Program-made: the position numbers and the translations under genes | From: Streptomyces aureus | GTDB taxonomy: Bacteria; Actinomycetota; Actinomycetes; Streptomycetales; Streptomycetaceae | Assembly: GCF_000725495.1 (NCBI RefSeq) | Contig: NZ_JNZD01000032.1 | Span: 1-64,000, forward strand | Direction of reading: 5' to 3' | DNA length: 64,000 nucleotides | In this document: piece after piece, positions 8,717-16,808 of the stretch | How positions within the stretch are numbered: position 1 is the stretch's first letter | Layout of the letters: the number at the start of each line of letters is the position of its first letter | The notes under the pieces: generated by a model | What the model was told of the DNA's origin: nothing | What the model saw: the letters and a program-made list of their open reading frames with translations, nothing else | The model's database searches: none

Positions 8717-9874
8717 ATGGCCGAGGCCTACATCGTCGAAGCGGTCCGCACCCCCGTCGGGCGACGCGGGGGAGGACTGAGCACCGTCCACCCCGCCGAC
8801 CTCGGCGCGCACGTGCTCAAGGCCCTCCTCGAACGCTCCGGCGTCGACCCGGCGGCCGTCGAGGACGTCGTCCTCGGCTGCCTGGACACCGTCGGACCGC
8901 AGGCCGGGGACATAGCCCGCACCAGCTGGCTGGCGGCCGGACTGCCAGAGGAGGTCCCCGGGGTCACCGTCGACCGGCAGTGCGGCTCCTCCCAGCAGGC
9001 CGTCCACTTCGCCGCCCAGGGCGTGATGTCCGGCACCCAGGACCTCGTCGTCGCCGGCGGCGTGCAGAACATGAGCCAGATCCCCATCGCCTTCGCCTCC
9101 CGTCAGGCCGCCGCCCCCCTCGGCCTCACCGAAGGCCCCTTCGCCGGCAGCGCGGGCTGGCGCACCCGCTACGGCGACCGCCCCGTCAACCAGTTCCACG
9201 GCGCCGAACTCATCGCCGCCACCTGGGGCATCAGCCGCCTCGACCAGGAGGAGTTCGCCCTCCGCTCCCACCGACGGGCGATCCGTGCCGCAGACGAGGG
9301 CCGCTTCGCCCGCGAGACCGTCCCCCACGGCGACGTCACCGCCGACGAAGGCCCCCGCCGCGACACCACCCCCGAGAAGATGGCCGCCCTCGCCCCCGTC
9401 GTCGAGGGCGGCACCATCACCGCCGCCTGCTCCTCCCAGGTCTCCGACGGCGCCGCCGCGATGCTCCTCGCCTCCGAACGGGCCCTGCGCGACCACGGAC
9501 TGACCCCCCGCGCCCGCGTCCACCACCTCTCCGTACGCGGAGAGGACCCCATCCGGATGCTCTCCGCCCCCATCCCCGCCACCGCCCACGCCCTCAGGAA
9601 GACCGGCATGTCCATCGCCGACATCGACCTCGTCGAGATCAACGAGGCGTTCGCCCCGGTCGTCCTCGCCTGGCTCAAGGAGACCGGCGCCGACCCCGAG
9701 AAGGTCAACGTCAACGGCGGCGCCATCGCCCTCGGCCACCCCCTGGGGGCCACCGGCGTCCGCCTGATGACCACCCTCCTGCACGAACTGGAGCGCACCG
9801 GCGGACGGTTCGGCCTCCAGACGATGTGCGAGGGCGGAGGCCAGGCGAACGTCACCATCATCGAACGCCTCTGA
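8717..9874 (+). CDS. fadA6: thiolase (acetyl-CoA acyltransferase), FadA6-like
   Basis: A 385-residue degradative thiolase. The acyl-accepting cysteine is C89 in DRQCGSS. The second site has NEAFAPV, H341 in GGAIALGHPLG, and C371 in TMCEGGG. It would cleave a beta-ketoacyl-CoA formed from the steroid C/D-ring carbon skeleton, as FadA6 (Rv3556c) does next to kstR2 in mycobacteria. A clear AAGGAG ribosome site precedes the ATG. It is the last gene of the operon and is followed by a tandem repeat array. Confidence 0.9.
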   Translation: MAEAYIVEAVRTPVGRRGGGLSTVHPADLGAHVLKALLERSGVDPAAVEDVVLGCLDTVGPQAGDIARTSWLAAGLPEEVPGVTVDRQCGSSQQAVHFAAQGVMSGTQDLVVAGGVQNMSQIPIAFASRQAAAPLGLTEGPFAGSAGWRTRYGDRPVNQFHGAELIAATWGISRLDQEEFALRSHRRAIRAADEGRFARETVPHGDVTADEGPRRDTTPEKMAALAPVVEGGTITAACSSQVSDGAAAMLLASERALRDHGLTPRARVHHLSVRGEDPIRMLSAPIPATAHALRKTGMSIADIDLVEINEAFAPVVLAWLKETGADPEKVNVNGGAIALGHPLGATGVRLMTTLLHELERTGGRFGLQTMCEGGGQANVTIIERL

Positions 9875-9920
9875 GCACCGGGCCCCGGCGAGCCGCGCGG
9901 CCGAACGGACACCTGCCGTC

Positions 9921-10088
9921 CGGCCGCCCCGGCACTCAGCTGCCCGGCCGCCCCGGCACCCAGTCGCCCGGCTCCACTGGCACCCAGTCGGCCGGCCGCA
10001 CCGGGACCGAGTTGCCCGGCCCCACTGGCACCCAGTCGGCCGGCCGCACCGGGACCGAGTCGCCCGGCCGCACCGGGACTCAGTCGCC
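9921..10088. repeat. 24-bp minisatellite, seven copies, between fadA6 and ipdC
   Basis: Seven head-to-tail 24-bp units of the form CGGCYSCRCYGGSACYSAGT plus four bases, with point differences between copies. The array lies between two convergent genes and its last nine bases include the stop codon and final codons of ipdC. It is open in one forward frame, but no start or ribosome site supports a gene. It may have arisen by replication slippage, and copy number may differ between strains. Confidence 0.93.
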
Positions 10089-11177
10089 CGGGCCCCCGCC
10101 GCAGGTCTCGGCCCACGGCGGGCGCGCCCCGTCCCGTCGGGGCAGGGTGTCCAGGACCTCGTGGGCCTGTGCCATCACCCGCCCGACCAGTTCCGCGCAC
10201 GACGGGAGGTCCTCGATCACGCCCGCCACCTGACCCGCCGCCATCACCCCCAGGTCCGTCCGGCCGTCCACCATCGACGCCTTCAGGAGCATCGGGGTGT
10301 TGGCGGCGAGCAGGACCTGGCTCCAGCTCAGATCGCGGCCGTGCCGCATCGCGAGACCGTCACGGACCATCCGGGACCAGGAGAGCCCCGATATCCGCCG
10401 GAACCCCGCGGCCCGCCGCACCGCCCGGACGAGCGCCCCGGTGCGCCCCGCCCGCTCCAGGCCCTCGACGAACTCGGTGCGCAGCATGCGGTGGGGCAGC
10501 CCGTCGACGGCCGTCGTCACGGTGACGTCCTTCACCGTCGCCGCCAGATACCTCGCCTTCACCGCGTCCGGGACCGTCGAGTCGGAGGTCAGCAGGAAAC
10601 GCGTCCCCATCGCGATGCCCGCCGCCCCGTACGCCAGCGCCGCCACCAGCCCCCGCCCGTCGTGGAAACCGCCCGCCGCCACCACCGGGATGTCCACGGC
10701 GTCCACCACCTGGGGCAGCAGCACGCTCGTCGCCACCTCCCCGGTGTGACCGCCACCCTCCCCGCCCTGCACGATCACCGCGTCCGCGCCCCAGGCGGCG
10801 ACCTTCTCGGCGTGCCGCCGGGCACCCACGGACGGCACCACGACCACCCCGGCCTCCTTCAGCCCGGCGATCAGCTCCCGGGACGGGGCCAGCGCGAAGG
10901 AGGCGACCCGAACACCCTCGTCGATCATGATCCGCACCCGGTCGCCCGCGTCCCCGGCATCGGCACGCAGGTTCACCCCGAAGGGCTTGTCCGTACGGGA
11001 CTTGACCTCCCGCACCGCGTCCCGGAGCTGGTCCGTCGTCATCGTCGCCGAGGCCAGGATGCCGAGCGCGCCCGCGTTCGCCGCCGCCGAGACCAGACGG
11101 GGCCCTGCCACCCAGCCCATACCGGTCTGCACGAGGGGATGCCGGACCCCGACCAGCCGGGTCAGCGCGGTCTCCAT
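10080..11177 (-). CDS. ipdC: nitronate monooxygenase-family flavoenzyme, IpdC-like
   Basis: A 365-residue FMN-dependent TIM-barrel protein of the 2-nitropropane dioxygenase family. Visible signatures are VQTGMGWVAG near the start, the flavin-phosphate segment QGGEGGGHTGEV, VVAAGG and AMGTRFLLT. In mycobacteria IpdC (Rv3553, about 355 residues) acts on CoA thioesters in HIP catabolism and lies next to ipdAB. Here it is the last gene of echA20-ipdA-ipdB-ipdC, its ATG overlapping the ipdB stop in TGATG. The family name suggests nitroalkane oxidation, but the context argues for steroid degradation. Its C-terminus runs into a 24-bp repeat array. Confidence 0.86.
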   Translation of the reverse strand: METALTRLVGVRHPLVQTGMGWVAGPRLVSAAANAGALGILASATMTTDQLRDAVREVKSRTDKPFGVNLRADAGDAGDRVRIMIDEGVRVASFALAPSRELIAGLKEAGVVVVPSVGARRHAEKVAAWGADAVIVQGGEGGGHTGEVATSVLLPQVVDAVDIPVVAAGGFHDGRGLVAALAYGAAGIAMGTRFLLTSDSTVPDAVKARYLAATVKDVTVTTAVDGLPHRMLRTEFVEGLERAGRTGALVRAVRRAAGFRRISGLSWSRMVRDGLAMRHGRDLSWSQVLLAANTPMLLKASMVDGRTDLGVMAAGQVAGVIEDLPSCAELVGRVMAQAHEVLDTLPRRDGARPPWAETCGGGPGD

Positions 11178-12085
11178 CAGCGCCCGCCTCCACCGGGACC
11201 GGCGGGTATCCCTCCGCCCCGGGCACCGCCGTCCGCGTCGGCCGCCCCAGGCGCGTCAGCCGCCCCGGTCGCGCTCGCGCCGCCGGCCCCGCCCGGACTG
11301 ACGCCTGTACGGCCGCCCGGACCGTCCCGCGGATCGGGCACCTCGCGTTCGCGCAGACCCCCTGGGTCGATCACTGTGCGGATCAGCTCCAGCTCCTCCG
11401 GCGTCGGGTCGCGGGTGAACGGCACTTCGTCCGGGACCGTCAGTGCGAAGCCCGTCGCCTCCGCGACCTGCTCGACGCTCACGCCCGGGTGCACGGACAC
11501 CAGCCGCATCGAGTGATCGGGCGTCGCGAAGTCGAGGACGGCCAGATCGGTCACCACCCGCGGCAGCCGGTGGAAGCGGGCGGCGCCCGGACCCGCGGCG
11601 GCGATGCGGTCGTATCCCACCCCGCACACCATGTCGACCCGCTCCACGAACACCCGCGGCGAGTGCCGGGGGATCCAGTAACTGGTCGGGTTGTTCAGGG
11701 TGTTGACCGGTGCCCCGCGCACGCCCAGCAACTGGCGCCGGGGCCGGGACCAGTCACCGACACACGCGATGTTCTGGTTGCCGAACCGGTCGATCTGGCT
11801 CGCCCCCATCATCACGTGCCGCCGCCCGCCGGTCACCGCCGTCAGATGCCTGCGGTACGGCAGCCAGCCCTCAGGTGTGCCGTCCGGGGCGACGAGCAGC
11901 GCCTCGCCGTCCGTCAGCAGCAGATCCGGCGAGAAGGTGAGCCGGGCCAGCCGGGCGCCGACCGACGGGATCGCCCCCATCGGACTGGCCAGCACCTCGC
12001 CGTCACCCCGCCATGCCTCGGCACACGCGATCACGCAGTACTCGGCTCGGGTCACCCGGACCGCCCCGACGCCGTCCCCGCTCAT
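11177..12085 (-). CDS. ipdB: COCHEA-CoA hydrolase subunit IpdB-like (CoA-transferase fold)
   Basis: One of two subunits of the IpdAB ring-cleaving hydrolase, which opens the last steroid ring as a CoA thioester. It matches the CoA-transferase fold: TRAEYCVIACAEAWR, SVGARLARLTFSPDLLLTDG, RHVMMGASQIDRFGNQN and the ending VIDPGGLRERE, all as in Rv3552. The SENG motif of true transferases is not visible. The ATG chosen has AAGGGAG 8 nt upstream; a GTG at 12,124 that overlaps the ipdA stop also has a good ribosome site and would add 13 residues. About 50 Gly/Ala/Pro-rich residues extend past the usual end, making 302 residues against about 250 in mycobacteria. Confidence 0.88.
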   Translation of the reverse strand: MSGDGVGAVRVTRAEYCVIACAEAWRGDGEVLASPMGAIPSVGARLARLTFSPDLLLTDGEALLVAPDGTPEGWLPYRRHLTAVTGGRRHVMMGASQIDRFGNQNIACVGDWSRPRRQLLGVRGAPVNTLNNPTSYWIPRHSPRVFVERVDMVCGVGYDRIAAAGPGAARFHRLPRVVTDLAVLDFATPDHSMRLVSVHPGVSVEQVAEATGFALTVPDEVPFTRDPTPEELELIRTVIDPGGLREREVPDPRDGPGGRTGVSPGGAGGASATGAADAPGAADADGGARGGGIPAGPGGGGR

Positions 12086-12120
12086 CGCCACCGCTCCCTT
12101 CACCGCCCCCGCGCCCTCGT

Positions 12121-12987
12121 TCACCGCTCCCGCTCCTTCCGCCAGGTCCGCACCGCGTCCTGATAGTCCTGTTCGCCGCCGCCGAGGAACCGCTCGGCGA
12201 ACTCGGCGTAGGGCGTGCTCGCGTACAGCCGCAAGAACGCCTCGTCCCGTCCGTAGTCCGGTGCGCACGAGGTGAAGTGCGCGCCGTTCGGCGTCTCCAC
12301 CACCCCGGTCACGGACGACCGTTGGAGCAGCAACGTCTGCGGCGCCGCCTCCTTGGCCAGCTCCGCCGTGTCGACGATCCGCTCGCAGGAGACGTACGCC
12401 GTGTCCGCCGCCTCGCAGAACAGGTCGTCGAAGTACGGGTCGGGGCCCAGATACTGGCCGTTGCCCGCCCGGTCCGCGCGGTTCATGTGCACCAGCGCCG
12501 CGTCCAGGCGCAGCGCGGGCATGGCCACCAGCTCCTCCCGTATCCCCGACACCGGGTCCGGGTACGGCGAAGTGACCGTCCTGAGGTCAGGGTTGACCCG
12601 CATGACGTCCGAGCCGAGCCCCGCCCGCACCGGCAGGAACGGCAGTCGGTTCGCCGCCGCGTGCAACCCCCACATGAACATCGCCTCGTCCACCTCCCGC
12701 AGCTCGAACGCACCGCTCTCACGGGCCGCGCGGTAGTGCGGTTCGAGTGGGACGGAGTCGAGCGTCGCGAACGCGGTGACCAGGGTGCGGATCCGGCCGG
12801 CGGCCGCGAGCAGCCCGACGTCCGGGCCGCCGTACGACACGACCGTCAGATCGGTGATCTCGCTGCGGAGCAGCGCTCTCACCAGGGCCATCGGCTTGCG
12901 CCGCGCGCCCCAGCCGCCGATGCCGACGGTCATCCCGCTCTCCAGCCGGCCGACGACGTCCTGCGCCGACATGGTCTTGTCGCTCAC
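12121..12987 (-). CDS. ipdA: COCHEA-CoA hydrolase subunit IpdA-like (CoA-transferase fold)
   Basis: Partner subunit of IpdB, 288 residues against about 292 in mycobacteria. Visible blocks are GMTVGIGGWGARRKPMALVRAL, typical of the alpha chain of family I CoA transferases, VVSYGGPDVGLL, the acidic AFELREVDEAMFMWGLHAA, and HMNRADRAGNGQYLG. IpdAB hydrolyses a carbon-carbon bond in the ring rather than moving CoA. The GTG start overlaps the echA20 stop (GTGA) and has GGAGG upstream. A longer open frame through echA20 is a shadow. Confidence 0.9.
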   Translation of the reverse strand: MSDKTMSAQDVVGRLESGMTVGIGGWGARRKPMALVRALLRSEITDLTVVSYGGPDVGLLAAAGRIRTLVTAFATLDSVPLEPHYRAARESGAFELREVDEAMFMWGLHAAANRLPFLPVRAGLGSDVMRVNPDLRTVTSPYPDPVSGIREELVAMPALRLDAALVHMNRADRAGNGQYLGPDPYFDDLFCEAADTAYVSCERIVDTAELAKEAAPQTLLLQRSSVTGVVETPNGAHFTSCAPDYGRDEAFLRLYASTPYAEFAERFLGGGEQDYQDAVRTWRKERER

Positions 12988-13739
12988 CGGGGGGCCTCCT
13001 TGCCGAAGGTGTCGCGGACCCGGGACGCCACCCCGGCGAGAGCGGCCTCGAACGTGAAGCCCTGTTCGAAGCGGTAGCTGCGGCGCACGTCGACGGGGTC
13101 GATGCCGTTGATGGCGGCCTTGGCGAGCCGGATCAGCCGCCCGTCCTTCGCCGCGATCTCGCGCGCCAGCTCCAGCGCCGCCGCCCGCAGCTCCCCGCCG
13201 GGCACGACCCGCCACACCGAGCCGTGGTCGCGCAGCTCGGCCGCCGTCGCCGTGCGCGAGGTGTAGTACAGGACGCGCAACAGATGCGGGGGGACCAGGC
13301 GGGCCAGATGCGTGGCCGCGCCGAGCGCGCCCCGGTCCAGCTCGGGCAGGCCGAACACGGCGTCCTCGCTCGCCACGATCGCGTCCGCGTTCCCCACGAG
13401 CCCGATGCCGCCGCCCAGACAGAACCCGTGCACCGCCGCCACGACGGGCACCTCGCACTCGTACACCGCGGCGAACGCCTCGGCGCAGCCCCGGTTCGCG
13501 CCGATCAGCGCGCCATGACCGGTGTCGCGCTGGAGCTCCTTGATGTCGACGCCCGCGTTGAACCCGCGTCCCTCCGCTCTCAGGACGACACACCGGACGC
13601 CCGGGTCCTCGCCCGCCGCGCGCACGGCGTCGGCGAGCTCGAACCAGCCCCGCACCGGCAGCGCGTTCACCGGCGGGAAGTCGACCGTGACGACGGAAAT
13701 CCCCTTTTCCGGGGACGAGGTGGAGACACCCATGGGCAC
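12984..13739 (-). CDS. echA20: enoyl-CoA hydratase-family hydrolase, EchA20-like
   Basis: A 251-residue crotonase-fold enzyme. It carries FPPVNALP, the oxyanion-hole loops GRGFNAGVDIKE and GFCLGGGIGLVGN, and GLPELDRGALG. It aligns end to end with mycobacterial EchA20 (Rv3550), including the RSYRFEQGFTFE tail. EchA20 opens the first of the remaining two rings, making the substrate of IpdAB. It leads the echA20-ipdABC operon. The start is GTG, with AAAGG 8 nt upstream; an ATG two codons later is possible. The second KstR2-like operator is 16 nt upstream. Confidence 0.91.
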   Translation of the reverse strand: MPMGVSTSSPEKGISVVTVDFPPVNALPVRGWFELADAVRAAGEDPGVRCVVLRAEGRGFNAGVDIKELQRDTGHGALIGANRGCAEAFAAVYECEVPVVAAVHGFCLGGGIGLVGNADAIVASEDAVFGLPELDRGALGAATHLARLVPPHLLRVLYYTSRTATAAELRDHGSVWRVVPGGELRAAALELAREIAAKDGRLIRLAKAAINGIDPVDVRRSYRFEQGFTFEAALAGVASRVRDTFGKEAPR

Positions 13740-13754
13740 ATCAGCTACCTTTCC

Positions 13755-13768
13755 ACCAAACGTTTGTT
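13755..13768. promoter_or_regulatory. candidate KstR2 operator 2 (between echA20 and the SDR pair)
   Basis: ACCAAACGTTTGTT is a palindrome that fits AnCAAGnnCTTGnT except for two symmetrical changes, giving CAAA/TTTG half-sites. Read on the other strand, it shares CCTAACAA..GTTTGGTG with operator 1. It lies in the 76-bp divergent gap, where it would control echA20-ipdABC and the two SDR genes together. Confidence 0.75.
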
Positions 13769-13815
13769 AGGTGTGATGCGAAGCTAGCAGCGATCGCGGC
13801 CCCGCGGGAGGCCCT

Positions 13816-14913
13816 GTGGACAACCCGGACACCACGAACCGACCCGGCCCCTCCGACCGGCCACCCCGGTCCGCCGACCGGCCGCCCGAATCCGCCGACC
13901 GCCCGCCCGGGGGGCCCACCGAGCGGCCACCTCGCTCCGCCGGTCGGCCCAGCCCTTCCGGTCGGCCCGGCCCCTCCGACCGGCCAGGTCCCCCGACCGG
14001 GCCCGAACCCCCGGACCCGCCCCGACCCCCGGACCCGCCCGGACCCGCCGTGGACCTCGCCGGTCGCACCGTCGTCGTCACCGGTGGCACCCGAGGGGTC
14101 GGGGCGGGCATCACGCGCGCCTTCGAGCAGGCCGGTGCCCAGGTCGTGGTCTGCGCCCGACGGCCGCCCGAAATCCCTCTGGGCAAGGCCGAGTTCGTCC
14201 CCCTCGACCTGCGCGACCCGGCCGCGGTACGGGCCTTCTTCGACGCCCTGCCCAGGCTCGACGTCCTGGTCAACAACGCGGGCGGCGCCCCGTACCGGCC
14301 CCTCGCCGAGGCGGACGCCGAGCGGCACGCCCGGGTGATCGAACTCAACCTCACCGCCCCGCTCACCGCCTCGCTCGCGGCCCGCGCCCACCTCAGGAGG
14401 TCCCGGGGCTCGATCGTGATGATCGGCAGCGTCAGCGGCTCACGCCCCTCGCCCGGTTCCGCCGCCTACGGCGCCGCCAAGGCCGGACTGGAGAACCTGG
14501 CCCGGTCGATGGCCGTCGAATGGGCGCCGGAGATCCGGGTCAACACCCTGGTCGTCGGCATGGTCCGCACCGAACTGGCCCATCTGCACTACGGCGGCGA
14601 GGACGGCCTCGCCGCCGTCGCCCGCACCGTCCCGCTCGGCCGTCTCGCCCGGCCCGGTGACGTCGGCGCGGCCGCCGTCTTCCTCGCCTCCGACGCCGCC
14701 GCCTACATCAGCGGCGCCTCCCTCCTCGTCCACGGAGGCGGGGAACGCCCCGCCTTCCTCGACGCCGCCACCGCCAACAAGGACCAGCCGTCAAGGGCCC
14801 AGCCGTCAGCCGACCAGGACCAGCCGTCAAGGGCCCAGCCGTCAGCCGACCAGGACCAGCCGCCAAAGGCCCAGCCATCAGCCGACCAGGACCACCAGGG
14901 AGCATCCCGATGA
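13816..14913 (+). CDS. short-chain dehydrogenase/reductase (Rv3549c-like) with low-complexity N and C tails
   Basis: The catalytic core, about residues 79-320, is an SDR: TGGTRGVGAG cofactor loop, NNAGG, and the triad S205, Y218, K222 (YGAAK). Mycobacterial Rv3549c at the same place is about 259 residues; this frame has 365. The extra is a 78-residue Pro/Arg/Ser/Asp-rich N-terminal tail and a C-terminal tail with a 12-residue repeat. The GTG start is taken because GGGAGG lies just upstream. An internal GTG at 14,050 would give a protein of normal length, but it has a poorer ribosome site and a 5' leader of about 280 nt. The stop overlaps the next start (ATGA). Confidence 0.78.
   Translation: MDNPDTTNRPGPSDRPPRSADRPPESADRPPGGPTERPPRSAGRPSPSGRPGPSDRPGPPTGPEPPDPPRPPDPPGPAVDLAGRTVVVTGGTRGVGAGITRAFEQAGAQVVVCARRPPEIPLGKAEFVPLDLRDPAAVRAFFDALPRLDVLVNNAGGAPYRPLAEADAERHARVIELNLTAPLTASLAARAHLRRSRGSIVMIGSVSGSRPSPGSAAYGAAKAGLENLARSMAVEWAPEIRVNTLVVGMVRTELAHLHYGGEDGLAAVARTVPLGRLARPGDVGAAAVFLASDAAAYISGASLLVHGGGERPAFLDAATANKDQPSRAQPSADQDQPSRAQPSADQDQPPKAQPSADQDHQGASR
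14782..14889. repeat. 36-bp tandem repeat, three copies, in the SDR 3' end
   Basis: Three consecutive 36-bp units beginning GACCAGCCGTCAAGG, in frame and coding Asp-Gln-Pro-Ser-Arg-Ala-Gln-Pro-Ser-Ala-Asp-Gln. The first two are identical and the third has three or four changes. The repeat adds a hydrophilic tail after the last recognisable SDR strand. Confidence 0.93.
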
Positions 14914-15824
14914 GCGCACCACCGCTGTGCCACGGGCGAGTCGTGATCGTCACCGGCGCGGGCCGCGGGCTCGGCCGGGCCCACGCGCTGGCGTACGCCG
15001 CCGAGGGCGCCCGGCTCGTCGTCAACGACCTCGGGGTCGGCCTCGACGGCACCCCCGCCGAGGACAGCCCGGCAGCGCGGGTGGCCGAGGAGATCCGCGC
15101 GGCGGGCGGCGAGGCGGTGGCCCACGGCGGGGACATCGCGACGACGGAGGGCGCCGCCTCTCTCGTCCGCACCGCCCTGGAGACGTACGGGCGGCTCGAC
15201 ACCCTCGTCAACAACGCCGGGTTCCTGCGCGACCGCATGCTGGTCAACCTCGACGAGGACGACTGGGACGCCGTGATGCGGGTCCATCTCAAGGGGCACT
15301 TCCTGCCGCTGCGGCACGCGGCGGCGCACTGGCGCGCGGAGGCCAGGGCCGGGCGCGCGCCCGACGCCCGGGTCGTCAACACCAGCAGCGGGGCGGGCCT
15401 GCTCGGATCCGTCGGGCAGGGCAACTACAGCGCCGCCAAGGCCGGCATCGTCGGCCTCACCCTGGTCGCGGCGGCCGAGATGGAACGCTACGGCGTCCAG
15501 GTCAACGCCATCGCCCCGGCCGCCCGCACCCGGATGACCGAACGCGCCTTCGCCGACGCCATGGCGGCCCCCGGCAGCGGATTCGACGCCATGGACCCCG
15601 GCAACGTCTCGCCGCTGGTGGTCTGGCTCGGCTCGGCCGCCAGCGCCGGGGTCACCGGCCGCGTCTTCGAGACCGAGGGCGGCCGGATCACGGTGATGGA
15701 GGGCTGGCGGCCGGGTCCGAGCGTGGACAAGGGCGCCCGGTGGACCCCGGCGGAGGCCGGCGAGACGGCCCGCGCACTGCTGTCCCGGGCCGAGGCGCCG
15801 GGCGCGGTGTACGGGGCGCTGTAG
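14910..15824 (+). CDS. short-chain dehydrogenase/reductase (Rv3548c-like)
   Basis: A 304-residue SDR, the same length as Rv3548c, which also ends the mycobacterial HIP cluster. The cofactor loop is TGAGRGLGRAHA, followed by NDLGVGLDG and NNAGF; the active tyrosine and lysine are Y173 and K177 (YSAAK). This longer subfamily, with a C-terminal extension, resembles the dehydrogenase domain of peroxisomal multifunctional beta-oxidation enzymes and probably oxidises a 3-hydroxyacyl-CoA. It is coupled to the preceding SDR by a 4-bp overlap and ends the cluster. Confidence 0.85.
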   Translation: MSAPPLCHGRVVIVTGAGRGLGRAHALAYAAEGARLVVNDLGVGLDGTPAEDSPAARVAEEIRAAGGEAVAHGGDIATTEGAASLVRTALETYGRLDTLVNNAGFLRDRMLVNLDEDDWDAVMRVHLKGHFLPLRHAAAHWRAEARAGRAPDARVVNTSSGAGLLGSVGQGNYSAAKAGIVGLTLVAAAEMERYGVQVNAIAPAARTRMTERAFADAMAAPGSGFDAMDPGNVSPLVVWLGSAASAGVTGRVFETEGGRITVMEGWRPGPSVDKGARWTPAEAGETARALLSRAEAPGAVYGAL

Positions 15825-15855
15825 CGGATCCGCCCGCTTCGCGCTCCTCGGCGGC

Positions 15856-16602
15856 TCAGAGGCCGTGGCGGGTCGTGCTCGCCTTCAGCAGGGCGACGAT
15901 CTCCGCGTGGCCGGTCTCCAGGTCGTCGCCGGCGAACGGACTGCCCTGCGCGTCCAGGAGCTGGACCTCGACGACCACGCCCTCGGGCGAGGAGTGCCGG
16001 TGGGTGACCGAGGCGTGCCCGGGACCGTGCGTGCGGGCCAGCGTCTCCCGCAGCTCGGCCTCGACGCCGACACCGAGCAGCCGGCGCGCCTCCGCCAGCG
16101 CCTCGCCCCGCGCACCCGCCCCGTGCGCCAGCAGCGCCCGTACGCAGCCGGGCGATCCCCGGTGCGCGGCCGCCACCAGCGGGGGTTCGCCCGCCGGTCC
16201 GGGCCGGCCGGGGTCCGCGCCCGCTCCGAGCAGCGCCTCCGCCACGGTGGTGTGACCCCGGCGCAGCGCCCAGGCCAGCGCGGTGAACCCGAACGCCTCC
16301 ACGGTGTCCGGGTGCGCCCCCGCGGCGAGCAGGGCCCGGACCACCTCCGTGTGACCGCCGCAGGCGGCGCCGCACAGGGGAGCGTCCGTGCCCAGGCTGA
16401 GCCGGTCGGGCTCGGCGCCGGCGACCAGCAGCAGCCGTACGACGCCGGGCCGGTCGCTGACCGCCGCCAGGTACAGGGCGCTCTGGCCGTCCTCGTCGAC
16501 CGCCTCGGGGCTCACCCCGGCGCGCAGCAGCCGTACGACCGTGTCCTCGTCACCCTCGTACACGGCGGGGAAGAGAAGCGCGGTCGGGTCGTTCGTGCTC
16601 AT
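15856..16602 (-). CDS. ankyrin-repeat protein
   Basis: A 248-residue cytoplasmic protein with about five ankyrin repeats over residues 10-165, recognisable from recurring G-x-TAL-x-x-A and VVRxLLxAGAxPD units (for example VVRALLAAGAHPD and VAEALLGAGADPG). The C-terminal 80 residues are not ankyrin-like and contain VVVEVQLLDAQGSPF. It probably binds protein; the partner is unknown. The start ATG has GAGGG 7 nt upstream. It converges on the last SDR of the HIP cluster and does not belong to it by direction. Confidence 0.85.
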   Translation of the reverse strand: MSTNDPTALLFPAVYEGDEDTVVRLLRAGVSPEAVDEDGQSALYLAAVSDRPGVVRLLLVAGAEPDRLSLGTDAPLCGAACGGHTEVVRALLAAGAHPDTVEAFGFTALAWALRRGHTTVAEALLGAGADPGRPGPAGEPPLVAAAHRGSPGCVRALLAHGAGARGEALAEARRLLGVGVEAELRETLARTHGPGHASVTHRHSSPEGVVVEVQLLDAQGSPFAGDDLETGHAEIVALLKASTTRHGL

Positions 16603-16725
16603 CCTTCGACCCTCGCTCGCCACCGGCGCGCGAGGCAAAGGCTTTCGGGGTGTTCTGCCTCACCCAACCCGGGGCCTGCGCCCGGCCTGCTCCGGACCCG
16701 AGCGCCGCCCGTTCCGTACCCGCAC

Positions 16726-16769
16726 GCCGTCCGTACTCGGCCCGCGTGCCGTCCGTACTCGGCCCGCGT
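16726..16769. repeat. 22-bp tandem repeat, two copies
   Basis: Two perfect copies of a 22-bp unit starting GCCGTCCGTACTCGG, followed by a further partial copy. It lies between the ankyrin gene start and the metallopeptidase stop, where nothing codes. Confidence 0.85.
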
Positions 16770-16808
16770 GCCGCCGGAGCGCGTCGCACTCCCCGAGGCG
16801 GACACGAG

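Noticed and set aside
6059..9784. Single 1,241-codon open frame on the minus strand
   Set aside because: Only the last 381 codons (ipdE1) look like protein. The rest is antisense to the SDR, kstR2 and fadA6 genes and reflects the lack of stops in high-GC DNA.
9921..10092. CRISPR-like appearance of the 24-bp repeats
   Set aside because: Units are contiguous without unique spacers and no cas genes are present; it is a minisatellite.
11256..12268. Longer IpdB beginning at 12,268
   Set aside because: The added N-terminus is antisense or frame-shadow of ipdA, while homologues begin near the TRAEYC segment. The ATG at 12,085 or the GTG at 12,124 is adequate.
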